64,000 nucleotides of DNA from Bryum argenteum. Its lineage: Eukaryota; Streptophyta; Bryopsida; Bryales; Bryaceae. Within the stretch, counting starts at the first letter, position 1; each line of letters begins with the position of its first letter. The DNA is taken from assembly GCA_037043015.1 (NCBI GenBank), contig CM073322.1, forward strand, positions 25,510,364-25,574,363, in the 5' to 3' direction. The notes beneath the pieces are model-generated. The model was not told the origin of the DNA. It worked only from the letters and a program-made list of their open reading frames with translations, and did no database searches. A program made the translations under genes and the position numbers. This document shows positions 1 through 11,128 of this stretch, piece after piece.

Positions 1-11
1 CGTAGAGTGCC

Positions 12-200
12 TTATGAAGTTTGAGGCCGCTGAACTTCCCCTTCCGTGCTGTGGGCGTATTGTTGAGAAAATCTGGGGGCGGCTTGATATATATCTCTTC
101 GTCCAACTCGCCATACAAGTAGGCGGTAACAACATCCAATAACCTCATGGCAAGTGATAATTGGACTGCTATTGCAAGTAAGTAACGAAAGGACGAGCAA
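12..200 (-). pseudogene. Copia reverse transcriptase fragment
   Basis: One minus-strand frame reads DVVTAYLYGELDEEIYIKPP, the Copia RT block that begins the palm domain (family form: DVxxAFLxGxLxEEIYMxQP). It is the last part of the element before the window ends. Between here and the integrase (about 460-1010) the frame is broken. Confidence 0.85.
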
Positions 201-1010
201 TCCATGACCGGAGAATAAGTTTGATCAAAGTCTACACCGGGGCGTTGGTTGAAGCCTTGTGCAACACAACGAATTTTGTATCGTACAATTTCACCTTTTT
301 CATTTCGTTTCCGGGTAAACACAAGTTTGTATCCTATCGGTCGGGATTTGAGATCATTGTTCAATTTGCCGAATACCTCTCGCTTTCGCAAAGAGTTGTA
401 CTCGGCCTCAAGTGCAAGTTTCCATTCGGGCCATTCTGGACTAGCTTTAGCCTGATCTAGTGTGGTTGGGTCGGGGTCTAAACTGAGCAACTTTGTGACA
501 AAGATTTCGACATCAAGTGATTCACTAATTTCTGCATGGGTGATCTCTGGTTCTGTGCTAACTAGGTGTGTCTCGGGTGTCGGTTCTGTTACTTTTGTAT
601 CGATAGAGTCGAGCTTTCCGCCTTCTAGTTTTGTGACCTTTGGATGCTTGGTTTTGGACTTGGGTGTGGGCATCGGTCTTTTCTTGGATACGAGTGGGAT
701 CTTAGGATTACCAGAACCCGGAATTGGGTTACGTGGGATGCAGTACCGAGTCGAAACTATCCGGGATTTGATTTGCTAGAGTTTGTAAATGAAGTAGTTT
801 CTTTACTTTACGTAATGCGCTAACGCTTTGTTCGCGGATCCGGGTTCATGGTGAGTGATTCTGTGGCTCTAAACGTTAAGGGTGAAGATTTGTCGTGGTG
901 AGGAGGCTTTGGAAAAAGCTGTCTCTATGAATCTGCAGCTTTTCGAATCGGCTTTCGGACATTCCCTGTTCTCATGTCTAAGTATCGGATTACACTAGGT
1001 GAGTCAAAAC

Positions 1011-1733
1011 CTATGTACACGCCTTCGAGGCGGTGCGCACCGATGGTCTTAATCGAGGGCTCGGGTGCCGGGATCCACACCGACACCCGAAGACTCGGAG
1101 GTGGCGAATGTTTGGTATTCTACCGTAAACTAGTTCTAATGAGGTCCAGGTATTCAAAAGAGTGGGTGTCAATCGCAACAATGTGGCGGCATGCAAGACG
1201 GCATGGCTCCTCATTGTGGAGGGAAGATTAGCATGCAAGAGAAGAGGTCGAACTATAAACTGGATTTTTTTTATATATGCTTCAGCTAAACCATTTTGTG
1301 AATGCTCGTAAGGAACCGCGTAGGTTAGCGCGATTCCTGTAGCCGTGCAGTAATCTTCAAAAGTATGTGATCTAAATTCTTTGGCATTGTCCATTCTTAA
1401 TGTTTTGATGGGTCTATCAGGGAAATGAGCTCTAAACTTTATCAACATCGCTAGTATTTTTGGAAAAACCATGTTACGGGTGGTGAGTAGTGATACCTCG
1501 GCGTGACTACCAAAAGCATCTACCAAGACTAGGAAGTAGAGGAACTGACCTGAACTGGGGTTGATAGGACCGCATACGTCGCCTTGGAGGCGCTCCAAAG
1601 GTTGCGGTTGTTCGGATGGTAACCTCCATCTTGACGGGTGTTTGGCATATTTGCCTTGGATGCATGCCGTGCAGTTGTCGACTTTGTCAGCGTCGCTTGT
1701 ATTCAGGGTGTGGCCCTCCAAAATCGGAAGCAT
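1011..1733 (-). pseudogene. Copia GAG-pre-integrase and integrase core
   Basis: A 240-residue minus-strand frame. It opens with the C-terminal half of the zinc-binding pre-integrase region (CTACIQGK supplies the CxxC pair). The integrase core follows with the three acidic positions: D in LQGDVCGP, D in TLRMDNAKEF, and E in NGLAEAYIKK. The usual DDYSR stretch is altered to DAFGS. The frame ends shortly after the core, in GRIPNIRHLRVFGCR, the normal end of the Copia integrase conserved region. The remainder is frameshifted. Confidence 0.85.
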
Positions 1734-1762
1734 CCTTCGGAAGAGCGTGGTGCCGGGGTGTC

Positions 1763-2278
1763 CTAGCCTCCCGGTGCAGTGTGGGCTTTCGGTAGTACTG
1801 TGAGGTTGCAGCTTCGGGTCGTGGTTGTGGCTGAAATGCGTAGTTCGTATAGCCCGGTGCTAGTCGCTTGGATGGTAATTATGGTCTTAGTGCCTTGTCG
1901 TAGTTCGAGTTTTTCGGCGTCGTCATTTCCGAGACCGTGGAAAATGCGGTTCGAATAGAGGTCCCGTGAGGCGATCGGGGCTACGGGAGCGTCCGGCGTA
2001 CATCGCCTTATCACACACGAGGGGAATCCCCGGGCAATACTATTGTTGCCGGCCCTCCCGGAACTTAAAGTTCCGGCTTCCGCCATCGTGAGAATATCAC
2101 AATTTTGCCGTGGTCCGCGCATGCAAGACTCTTCAAAGAACTCGGGACTCCTAAGGATAGTGTGGGTCGACCCGCTATCTAACAGGGCGCTATCGGTGAT
2201 TACATTTGGACGGTTTAATTGGACCATGTAGTTTTCGGTGTCAACTTGAGAGAAGGAGGGTGCATCGAGGGTGTGCAC
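1763..2278 (-). pseudogene. Copia aspartic protease region
   Basis: A 171-residue minus-strand frame with the retroviral-type aspartic protease motif ALLDSGSTHTIL (D-S-G active site). It sits between the gag zinc knuckle and the integrase, as expected. It ends at a frame change just before the pre-integrase domain. Confidence 0.8.
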
Positions 2279-2340
2279 TTCCCTTCTCCCCCCTCGATTT
2301 AAAGTTCTTGAAATATATCAACCCAATATCGGGAGGTGCG

Positions 2341-2382
2341 GCATTCACGCTCGTAATGCCCAAGGCGTCCGCATTTGAAACA
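2341..2382 (-). pseudogene. Copia gag zinc knuckle (CCHC)
   Basis: Read on the minus strand, the segment gives C-FK-C-GRLG-H-YERE-C, a perfect CX2CX4HX4C nucleocapsid knuckle. It lies in a different frame from the gag body and from the protease, which shows that indels have broken the element. Confidence 0.8.
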
Positions 2383-2818
2383 CGCACCTCCGGACCGCTC
2401 GTTTTTCCGAGTTTGGCTTGACCGACCAATGACGTTAAATTCTGATCTTGGTATGGCTCAGTAGCTATCACGCCCGATCATCGCGCGTCGATCATCTCTT
2501 CGGTTATCACGTCACGCCGCTTTGTCGATCATAATATCGATCATTTCTTCGGTCATCTCGTCGGTCGTCCCTCTTGTCGTCGCTACCGTCATCACGGTAG
2601 TAATCATATCGTGAGTTTCGAGTATCACGGCCGCGTCCCACGCCCTCGTCCTCCTCCTCCTCGGGGTTTCTTTTGGCCGCTTGGTGCTATTGGCCTCGAT
2701 TGTAGGTGTTGTGGTCTTGTCTTTAGGTGTCGATGTTTGGCCTTGTGCATGTGCTTGTTGGCGGGGGGTCGTGATGATTTCTCCTTTGTGTACTTCACGT
2801 GCGGCCGTGTCTCATTTT

Positions 2819-3386
2819 TCAAATTAGTATTTGTTGTTTTTCGCCCATTAACAAGTATGACATCAATTCGGGATGTGTGGCAAAACGCATGTTTCTATAT
2901 TGTTGTGCAAGTATGGACGTGGCGGGAGGAAAGGTTGAGAGTGTCTTCGCTATGAGTGTTGCGTCGGTGACCGTCTCGCCACACATGCGGAGTTGAGTGA
3001 AAATGCGGTGGAGCTCCAAATTGAACTCCCGCATTGTCGGGAAGTCCATGACGCGAAGGTTCGTCCAATCGTTCTGAGCTTGAGGGAGTAACATCTCCTG
3101 GTGGTGTTCAAAACGAGCTTGAATCGAGACCATAACTCTGGCTGCGTCGTGATATGCATGTATTGTTTACGTAACGAGTCATCAAGGTGTCGCGGAGAAT
3201 GAGCAAGGCTTGTTGTCGCCAAGAGTTGCGCATTTCTTCTGCTGTTGCTTTATAAAGTGCGCCATCGAGGTCCTCTGCACTCAAGTAAGTCCGAACATCG
3301 TTTACCCATTCAAAAAAATTGCTTCCGTCTACGACTAAGGCTTCGAACATGAGGTTTTGAACTCGGGTCTCTCTTGTCGTTGCCAT
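2819..3386 (-). pseudogene. Copia gag (UBN2/Retrotran_gag type)
   Basis: The minus-strand frame starts with ATG at 3386 (MATTRETRVQNLMFEALVVD) and runs through the typical N-terminal gag block with SNFFEWVNDVRTYLSAEDL. Near 3165 it shifts frame and continues as KQYMHITTQPELW and then RFEHHQEMLLPQAQNDW...LHRIFTQLRMCGE, the helical capsid-like part. At least two frameshifts make it a broken gag. Confidence 0.8.
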
Positions 3387-3783
3387 AACGACTCGTTCGG
3401 GTATCGCTAGTATGGGTGATGGAAAGTGGGGAGCTAACGTAACAAACAGGTTCTAGTGAGACATTGCTATGGTTTGAGAAGGATTGAAGTCATGTTTGCA
3501 TCAAGGGAAAAATGACATCCGTATTTAAACTACAAAGTATGAAATACTCGTTTAACAAAGAAGAACACAGAGGAATACAAGCATGACAATATGCTAAATC
3601 TAAGTGCAAATCATGTGCATTGAAAAAAAATAAAAAAATAAAGCAATAGCAATCACTCAAACAAAAACAGTCTCTTGGTTAGTCACCGTCTCTGGAAAAT
3701 GGTGTTCTCTCGGTTGCTGGAGAGATAGAGTAAGAGCAAACGAGTGAAGAGACAAAAACAGAAGCTCTGACTAAAGAAAACGA

Positions 3784-3797
3784 TCGTGCTGATAACG
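3784..3797 (-). other. primer-binding site of the Copia element
   Basis: On the minus strand the base run directly after the LTR is cgttatcagcacga. An ACGTTATCAGCACGA-type site next to the 5' LTR is common in plant Copia elements and pairs with an initiator-Met tRNA fragment. It fixes the inner edge of the LTR at 3798. Confidence 0.7.
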
Positions 3798-4119
3798 TGT
3801 TGGGAGTACTCAAGTATGAAAGGGAAGAAGTGAGGAGCCTGAATGGCTCCAAGCTTTATATATAGGAAGAGGCGAAGAGCTTGTAATAAATGCTACCAAG
3901 AGTGGGTGAGCAACTACACCACTACGTAGCTAGGCTAATCATTACTGCCTTGGTTAACGGTTCACTTGGATCGTCTCATCCTAACAATGTCAATAAGTGT
4001 TTTACCAAACCGTATCCAACCTTTCCCTCTAGAAAGGCAAAGGGTTCGGCATATAAACTCATACTTATAAAAAGCCACTGCAAGTGTTACTTTATATATA
4101 TTGGTATAGATGCTCAACA
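3798..4119 (-). repeat. 5' LTR of the Copia element (322 bp)
   Basis: The segment is bounded by TGTTG at 3798 and CAACA ending at 4119, a perfect inverted TG...CA pair, and abuts the primer-binding site. A minus-strand TATA box (TATATATAAAG type) lies near 3852-3862, consistent with transcription leftwards into gag. Confidence 0.8.
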
Positions 4120-5306
4120 TTGAAGAAGTTTATAACTTGTTTTATTACAAACTTATGGGTGACTCGACTAATAATATAAAGTACCTTGAAGCTTGAGTAA
4201 TCCATAGTGGTAAAATAAGGTACCTCAAAGGCTAAGTAAGCTGTAGTGGTGAATTGTTTTTGCAAAATTTACTACAACTTCATGATTATTTTTGGAGCAA
4301 GATAGGACCTTTAGCACTCATATTTATAAAACTTGGTTATAATTGAGTATAAATTTTCCCCTTGTGATGCTAGAATTATCCTCTTATATGCAATATGATT
4401 GCTCAATTCATGCTATTCTTCTAGTGCTAGGCAATATGGTGTTGCTGAGATATGGGGTGTGTCCTAATTAGGAAAGAGGTATTACAATGAAATTTGTTTA
4501 GAGTGATAATCCCATGAATTTTAATTATTTCTTGTTTTAATTGACAAATTTGGTTTTACCTAAATGTTGACGTAATAATGTTGATGTGATATGACTTGTG
4601 TAATGAACTAATGATATGACATGTATGGTCTTAAAGATAGAACTTTATACCTATTCCTTATTATGGATATACTAATATGATATTTTCTCTTGGCCTAATT
4701 TTTAAAAATCCATACAATATATGTGTTGAGGTTATGTGATGATCTTACAGCATGATAACGTGATAACAAGAAAACATTATAATGTTAGGATGTGTTAGGA
4801 TAAATATGATTCATGTGGTACTTTATAGTACTTTATACGAGTTCATCTGAGCAACAATGCTAATGCTTAATAACATATTTTGATTCCATTTTGTAATTTA
4901 TACACCTTCCTAATGTGATTACTTGTTGACGTGTTTGAACAAATAGCTCACAAGTGGTTGTATAGATATTATGTACTTTACAAATGTTCTTGTAAACCAA
5001 TATATGCTCGAGGTGACTCCATAAGAGATTTGGTATATCACGTGCGGCAAAAAGGTATTATTGTAGAGGGATCTTGATGACAACTATGAATTAAATAATC
5101 CTTATCTATTCCAGATTTTCCAAGTCATTTTTTAATTTTTTTGTACAAATAATTACAATCCTAAGGGGGCAATGTTTTAGACCCTTACTTTTTTATTAGA
5201 GAAGATTTGACCGGTGCAAATATTTTCATCTTCATATTCAACCATAATGGTCGACGGTTACATATAATTTTTTATTCATCCAAGTAAGTCCCTAGTGCAA
5301 TAATTG

Positions 5307-5311
<5 letters not shown>
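4120..5311. other. AT-rich intergenic DNA, no gene seen
   Basis: About 1.2 kb without a supported ORF, RNA gene or recognisable mobile element. Short stop-riddled frames only. Confidence 0.6.

Positions 5312-5381
<70 letters not shown>
5312..5381. repeat. (AT)n microsatellite, about 70 bp
   Basis: Uninterrupted alternating TA for about 35 units. A likely length-polymorphic locus. Confidence 0.97.
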
Positions 5382-5383
<2 letters not shown>

Positions 5384-5692
5384 TCAGTTATGTTCTTAAA
5401 TTTTATAGTATTTTAGACAAATTTTATAAATTTGACACATTATGTACCAATTGATAATTGAGTTTCCAAAAATTGTCTATCCTATATTATCTCAAAGTTT
5501 TCTATAGTTTTTTGACACCATGATTAATACCTCCTTACATTATTCAGCACGTTGTTTATTAAAAAGATCTAAGTGACCGAGTGAATATATGATAGTATGT
5601 CTTGGTCTCAATTTGGAATCCATTTGAGGTGTATATTGATCGATTATTATAAGGATAGAATGAAGTGAAATGCTTCAAGAATATTTTCAATG

Positions 5693-6125
5693 TAATCCTT
5701 ATAATGTCAAGGGGGGTAAAGCTCCTAACAATTGGTAATAATGCTGATTTTTTCAAAACTGCGTAAAAACAAATATATGATGAAAATGGAAAATCCAACC
5801 GTAGGATCTTCTTTGGAGCATGGCAATTAGTATGACCGCCAAGTTGCATGCCATTTGGAGGTATGGATTTCAAGATCCATGCAAAAAGGGGTGAAAATCA
5901 CACCACCAAAACTTTCATGAAAAATCTCTTTCGTCCACTCTCACAAATTGAGGATCAAGGTTTTTACTATTTATCCAAGGAGGGAGTAGAGTAAGTCCAC
6001 CGAGGAGTTGAGCAAAAAAAAACGGCGGATGAAAAATCGATGAAATGAAAGCCGGGTTGTGCACCAAAGACGGAGCCTCACATCCAGAATGTCGAAAAAC
6101 GACACTGTGGGCGCTTAAGGGTTAA
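5693..6125 (-). mobile_element. TTAA element family A, copy 1 (one end decayed)
   Basis: Inverted relative of the 17.1-17.5 kb copy and similar along almost its whole length, including the cggagcctcacatccagaat block and a ccaaccgtaggatcttc motif. The right end is intact: gggcgcttaaggg followed by TTAA at 6122-6125. The left terminal repeat has mutated (ccttataatgtcaagggg). There is no coding capacity, so it is a non-autonomous MITE-like element. Confidence 0.75.
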
Positions 6126-6695
6126 GCAAATATGTTAATAATTTTACAAAATGTCTCAGGTCCAATATGGGATCTATACACAGTGGACACCTACATAATA
6201 GAATAAATTTTGAGGTGATTGCATAGTATCATATCATGTTTGTAAATAAATGAGTTACTTGAATTCCTATCATAATTACTTGATACGAGGAGGCTAGGTT
6301 AAACAACTATCTTGTTAAGCTTGCAATCTAGGAGCCAATGGTGTGAAATGTGCAGAAGTGAATATCAAAATTTAGTGTGAATACTTAACTATTTCATATT
6401 TGAGCCAATTTGTTTATTATACAACGATGAAAAGCAAGTGTTGTCTTGTTTTTTTGGATTTTGATATAACCTTATCAGTCCATTGCATGAAATGGGTTAC
6501 ATCATATTACTTTGAACCTTGCAACTTCTAAGAGATGAGAAATTTGACGAATGGAGGTAACCAGAGGTAAAAGGATGAAAATACAGAAGTTATAAACATA
6601 ATATAATAAATCTAAAACCATCTTAAAATAGCAAAGGATGATGGTTCGGTACTCAAAGGCTCTTGCTGCTTAGAGGTTGGGGGTTTGATTCCTTT
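6126..6695. other. intergenic, no gene seen
   Basis: About 570 bp of AT-rich DNA. Near 6645-6690 a stretch ending gggggtttgattcc resembles a decayed tRNA box B, but no cloverleaf can be drawn. Confidence 0.5.
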
Positions 6696-7281
6696 TTAAC
6701 CTCTGACTTTCCTTAAAAACCGAAACGATTTTGATGTTTTGGGCAGCCTTAGTTTCTTAGTAAAAATGAATATTTTTGAGATATTTTTTTGGAATTGTGT
6801 GAGTTACATTGCAAAGTAGGTGCGGCAAAAATTGCAAAGTCGAATTCCAATTTTTGAGTCTTCTAGGACGATCCTTGGGTTGCGAGCCGAGATGGGGCAG
6901 CTCAAATAAGTAACTTTTTTGATTTTTTATTTTTTGAAACATGTTTATTACTAAATCACTACTCAAATTTCAAAGTGGCTCAAGTCAAAAAGTTTACCAA
7001 TTTTACAAGGGCAACCTCCAAAAATTTCAAAACCGATCTTCGCAATGCCCAAAAAAACTTGGGAGACAAACTTTGAATGCTATAATCTCTCAAATGGTAA
7101 ACATCCAACGGTCAATTTTTTGAACAGTAATCAAGCATATTCTTAGGTACAAGATCTTACGGTTGGAAGTCTTAAAGAAGGAGAAGAAATTGGTCCACAC
7201 CCCCACAAGTGCTTAGAAGTGGAGAATTGCAGTTTTGAGTTTTCAAGCTCCCAAAAAACACCAAGGAAATTTAGGGGTTAA
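6696..7281. mobile_element. TTAA element family B, copy 1
   Basis: Flanked by TTAA at 6696-6699 and 7278-7281. Terminal repeats are CCTCTGACTTTCCTT on the left and, reverse complemented, CCCCTAAATTTCCTT on the right. About 578 bp, non-coding. It shares internal blocks with 26.2-27.2 kb and 62.9-63.8 kb (gagatggggcag, aagtcaaaaagtttaccaat, gggcaacctcc). It contains tccaacggtcaattttt and agatcttacggttgg. Confidence 0.75.
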
Positions 7282-7876
7282 TAAATCTCTTATCATTTGA
7301 TACACCCTCCCCTTGCAAAACCTCTTAGACAAAACATTACTATTGTATGTATCGGTTACCTACTATTCATAAACTTTTCTTATATGAATATTAAGATCAT
7401 TAATTGAGATCATATAATTAAAGGTCGTTCTTTGTGTAAGGGTCCATCAACCACTTTCGGGAACCTTCTATGTGCACCTCACCCCTACTTAAGATATTTC
7501 AAATGAAATTTTAGATTTTCCGTGTTTCCATATGTATATGCAAAGTCAATTACTTGCTTGACGGTTGTACAACACCCTAATCCTCAAACGAGAGCTCTTT
7601 GGTTCTTGTGTGGCAAAAGATAAGATTTACACAATAAGATACCTTTAAAAAGTAAAAATTATTACAATCATAGTTTCTAAGCAATAAGATTGTATTGCAA
7701 ACCTTATAAGAAATGAAGGTGATGTTTCCTCGTGCACCAATAGTGATGACAAAGTTTTGGAACTTATGCTTTTTACAAATTGTACGCCAATCCAAACCCC
7801 TAACTCCACTACTAGAGAAAAGGGGGTATGCGCCCTTATGAATTTTGATCAAGTCCAGCAACATTTTGGTACTTGC
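7282..7876. other. intergenic, no gene seen
   Basis: About 600 bp between two TTAA-bounded elements, without a supported gene. Confidence 0.5.
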
Positions 7877-8155
7877 TTAACCCCTAAAGGCCCATGATGT
7901 TTTGGGAGCTTGAAATCCCAACACTGACCACTATGTACTAATGCGGGTACGTCCAATATTTTTGGAAATTTTTGATAACTTCAACCGTAGGATCTTGAAG
8001 TAGACTACCATAGGTAGTAGTGTGAAAATTTTCAACCGTTGGATCATCACTGGATGTGAGATCATAACATTTGAAGTTGACTGTAAATTTTTTTTGGCCT
8101 TGACCGTAAAAGCCGAATCGGCGGCCGTGGGCCTTTAGGGGTTAAGAAATTTTAT
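7877..8155. mobile_element. TTAA element family K
   Basis: A 271-bp non-coding element between TTAA at 7877-7880 and 8152-8155. The terminal inverted repeat CCCCTAAAGGCCCA is perfect on both sides. It carries two copies of the internal motif (caaccgtaggatcttgaag near 7981 and caaccgttggatcatc near 8033). No second full copy was seen in the window. Confidence 0.85.
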
Positions 8156-8797
8156 TAACCTCAAATCTACAAATTTTAAATATAGTTTCTTGGTTATTCA
8201 ACAATGTTCATGAAGTAAGTTTGAAGCAGTAACTTCACTTAAACAACGTTTGAGAAAAATAAGTTGCAACCCCCCCTACTAGTGTTCATTTAAATTCCAT
8301 AATTTAATATTTTAGATGTCAACTTAAACTTTAAAGAGCCTCACCTACTTCATTTGATGTTGATTAGTTAACCAACTTTGTTAATTGAGATTATAAATGA
8401 AGTCTAGTCTAGGTGGAAAAAACCGAAATCAATTTAAGGTGGTACAAAGTTATCACATACATTTTTGTGTGAGGAGCTTTTCTTTTAAATTCTCTACCAC
8501 ACTAGACATGTTTTACTGTTGCAACTCCATATGTATTTTTCTTTTTGTTTTGATAAAATGTTATTTAATAATTTTAAAGGTCAAAAAATGGTTACAAGTA
8601 TAGCCTAGTTGAACATGAAAAAACTACTCTCTTTGACCGAGAATGTTTGATCGATATTGCAAAAGTATAAGGTGAAGTTTGAGAATTAGATGTGATATTG
8701 AAAAAATATCAGTTGAATTTTGAGAATTAGATGTGTTACTTTGACTCGATGGAAAGCTCCCTTGAAAAGCTTTGTAGCTTTGTAGCCGCATATGATT
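8156..8797. other. intergenic, no gene seen
   Basis: AT-rich, no supported gene. A short duplicated phrase (gagaattagatgtg) occurs near 8680 and 8720. Confidence 0.5.
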
Positions 8798-9205
8798 TGT
8801 TAACATTTGCTCTACTAATGCTTTTGAATGCCAGAGGTTGGGTAAAATTTGATATTTAAGCAATCCCATGCGACAACTTCAATTGATGATAATGAGTGCA
8901 ATGATAATGAGCACATAGCTCTCACTAAGAGCTTTCTATCGACATATAATTTGATAACATTTGCTCTAGGAGTAATAAAGTTTTGGCAAGCCAAAGGAAA
9001 AACTTGACCAATCAAGAATCACCCACCTTGACCTCAATTGATGATTATGAGAGGTAGAAAGATTGCGAGTAGATAGCTCTGACCAAGAGCTTCGCAAGGA
9101 TATTTGATATGGTAGCATTTGCTTTAATAATCATAGAGTTGCCAAAGTTGGGCAACTAAGAATCACCTGCCTTGTGCTCAACTTATAGTAACCAAAGGTG
9201 CAACA
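8798..9205. repeat. diverged tandem repeat, three units of about 154 bp
   Basis: Units start near 8798, 8950 and 9106 with (t)aacatttgctctactaat, (t)aacatttgctctaggagt and tagcatttgctttaataat. Each continues through related phrases (aattgatgat, agctctcactaagagct, cttgacca, aagaatcacc). The units are clearly diverged, so this is an old array. Confidence 0.7.
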
Positions 9206-10010
9206 AGTAGAGTGTGTGATACAAGCATAATTTTATTGTGTGTTGCCCCTTGTATTGAAGGTTTAGTTTTGTTTTCATCTAGAGCTTGATCATAGAGATA
9301 TAAGTAGAATGATGCAAACTCTTCAAGGCATGTTCATGTTATGTGTTGTTGGTTGGTATTGACCATCCAATTTTAATTTTTCCAGCTGTGATCTTGATCT
9401 GATAAGTATAGATCAAGGGAAGTAGTACTATAAGGTGATCCAAGACTCAATACAATGTAATGTGGTAATAAAGGTGCTCAATAAGATGTTACATGTGTAC
9501 TTGTTTGAGACTGCTCAAACATTTTGGAACAAAATAAAAAGATTGTTTTGATAAGACATTTTGGGACAGAGGGAGTAGGCAACTTGCACATGACTTCATA
9601 TGTCATGACTTTACCAATTTGTATTGATTCTTTGAATACATTAATGGTGTTAAGAATGATGTGAGGATACAACATATTTTTCTTGAGAAGTTTATCAAAT
9701 ATGTTCCATCGATTAGCTTGTACACATATATGTTTGATCATTTTGTTCAGCTAAATATCAACTAAGAGATTTGTAAAATGTTTCTAAGAATATCCTTGAT
9801 CGCTAGCTAGTATGAATTATCTATATAAGAAAGATCTCAAACTCTTTTGAACGATACCGTCAAGCTTAGATAGAAAAAATCCAAACTTCAAGCATCCACG
9901 AGGGGCTTGGATTCATCATGTGATATTATGACACACATGTTCCCTAGAGATATGATATGGTGTTGGATGGTTCTTGAGAAAATAGTAGCAACATATATTA
10001 CAAGGTGTAT
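9206..10010. other. 3' flank of the potassium transporter gene
   Basis: About 800 bp downstream of the transporter stop codon (the gene is on minus). No other gene seen. It probably holds the 3' UTR at its right end. Confidence 0.5.
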
Positions 10011-11091
10011 TTATATATAGTACATCATGCCTACTTCAATGAGATTCATATGTGGAATATGAAGTGCTATAGAAGGGTCTCGGCAATTCCTTTGAAGGAA
10101 TGAGTAGATATAATCTATTGCGAATGTCTTCAACCATGATGAGGATTTGTTTGCCTTCACACGAGAGTGACCCAACATATATGAGAATCCGACCTCCTTG
10201 GCCTCAATCAAGTCTTTCAACTCATTTTGTACATCCGAATCCTCATCACACTGGCTGCTCTTGGGTGAAGCAAAGGATACATGTCTTTGGCATATAATAT
10301 TGGACAAAGTAACTTCCGTAGATGTCTACAAAAAAAAAGTCTAAATTAGTGTGAATTTTGAGCTTTAATAAATTGTGATACTAATTATAGGTTTCAATAA
10401 TTGCATAATATCTAAAAAATTGTATAAATTAGGAACTGTAAGTACCAAGATGCACAAGAACAGGTTCATATTTTCAAAGCTAAAATTACTTGCATAATTC
10501 TCAATAGAGAAAGGTCACATTAGAAAGATCATTAATCATCATACCTTTAAGCTAAAATAATCTATTTCTTTCTTAAGAAAATATTCATTAATTAAAATTC
10601 AAGTGATTTATAGAATGTAGACTTTGACTTTATTAATCATAGGTGCTTAGTAAAGTGGCAATGAGGACTATATCAAAAAAAAAAAAAAAATCTTGTTTAT
10701 CAACATGTAGGTCCAAATGGTTTAAGATGGTTCAAGAATAAGAAAAATTTCTCACCTTCGAGCTATATGTATTGTCGAAATAACTTGCTAATATCGAATT
10801 GTTTGCAAACACGGGTGGAGCGACGCCACCGCTCAATGTACCCATGACGGTCATGCGACCATCTAATGAGGTTTCATTGCTTGATTGCACCCAAGGAGCT
10901 TGATCCTCCATTTCAATGAAATTTCCAAGGTTGTAAAAAAGTTGATCTTCAAACTCGGTATCATCATTTCGATAAGAGTCTTTGTATCCAGTCCTCACAA
11001 CACATCTGTATGTCCACAAAAAACAAAAAAAATTTGATTAGATGAAACACACCAAAATAAAAATCGAATGTGCTATGATCATTTAATGGGC

Positions 11092-11128
<37 letters not shown>

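Larger units (their letters stand above)
1..4119 (-). mobile_element. Copia LTR retrotransposon, degraded, cut by the window edge
   Basis: Minus-strand element in Copia order: LTR, primer-binding site, gag, zinc knuckle, protease, integrase, reverse transcriptase (integrase before RT defines Ty1/Copia). The RT lies at the left edge, so RNase H and the 3' LTR are outside the window. The reading frame changes several times (gag near 3165, gag to knuckle, protease to integrase), so no intact polyprotein exists and the copy is probably non-autonomous. The domain order is clear. The age cannot be judged because only one LTR is visible. Confidence 0.9.

Noticed and set aside
6645..6695. tRNA-like stretch with a B-box resemblance
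   Set aside because: No cloverleaf and no A box at the right distance.
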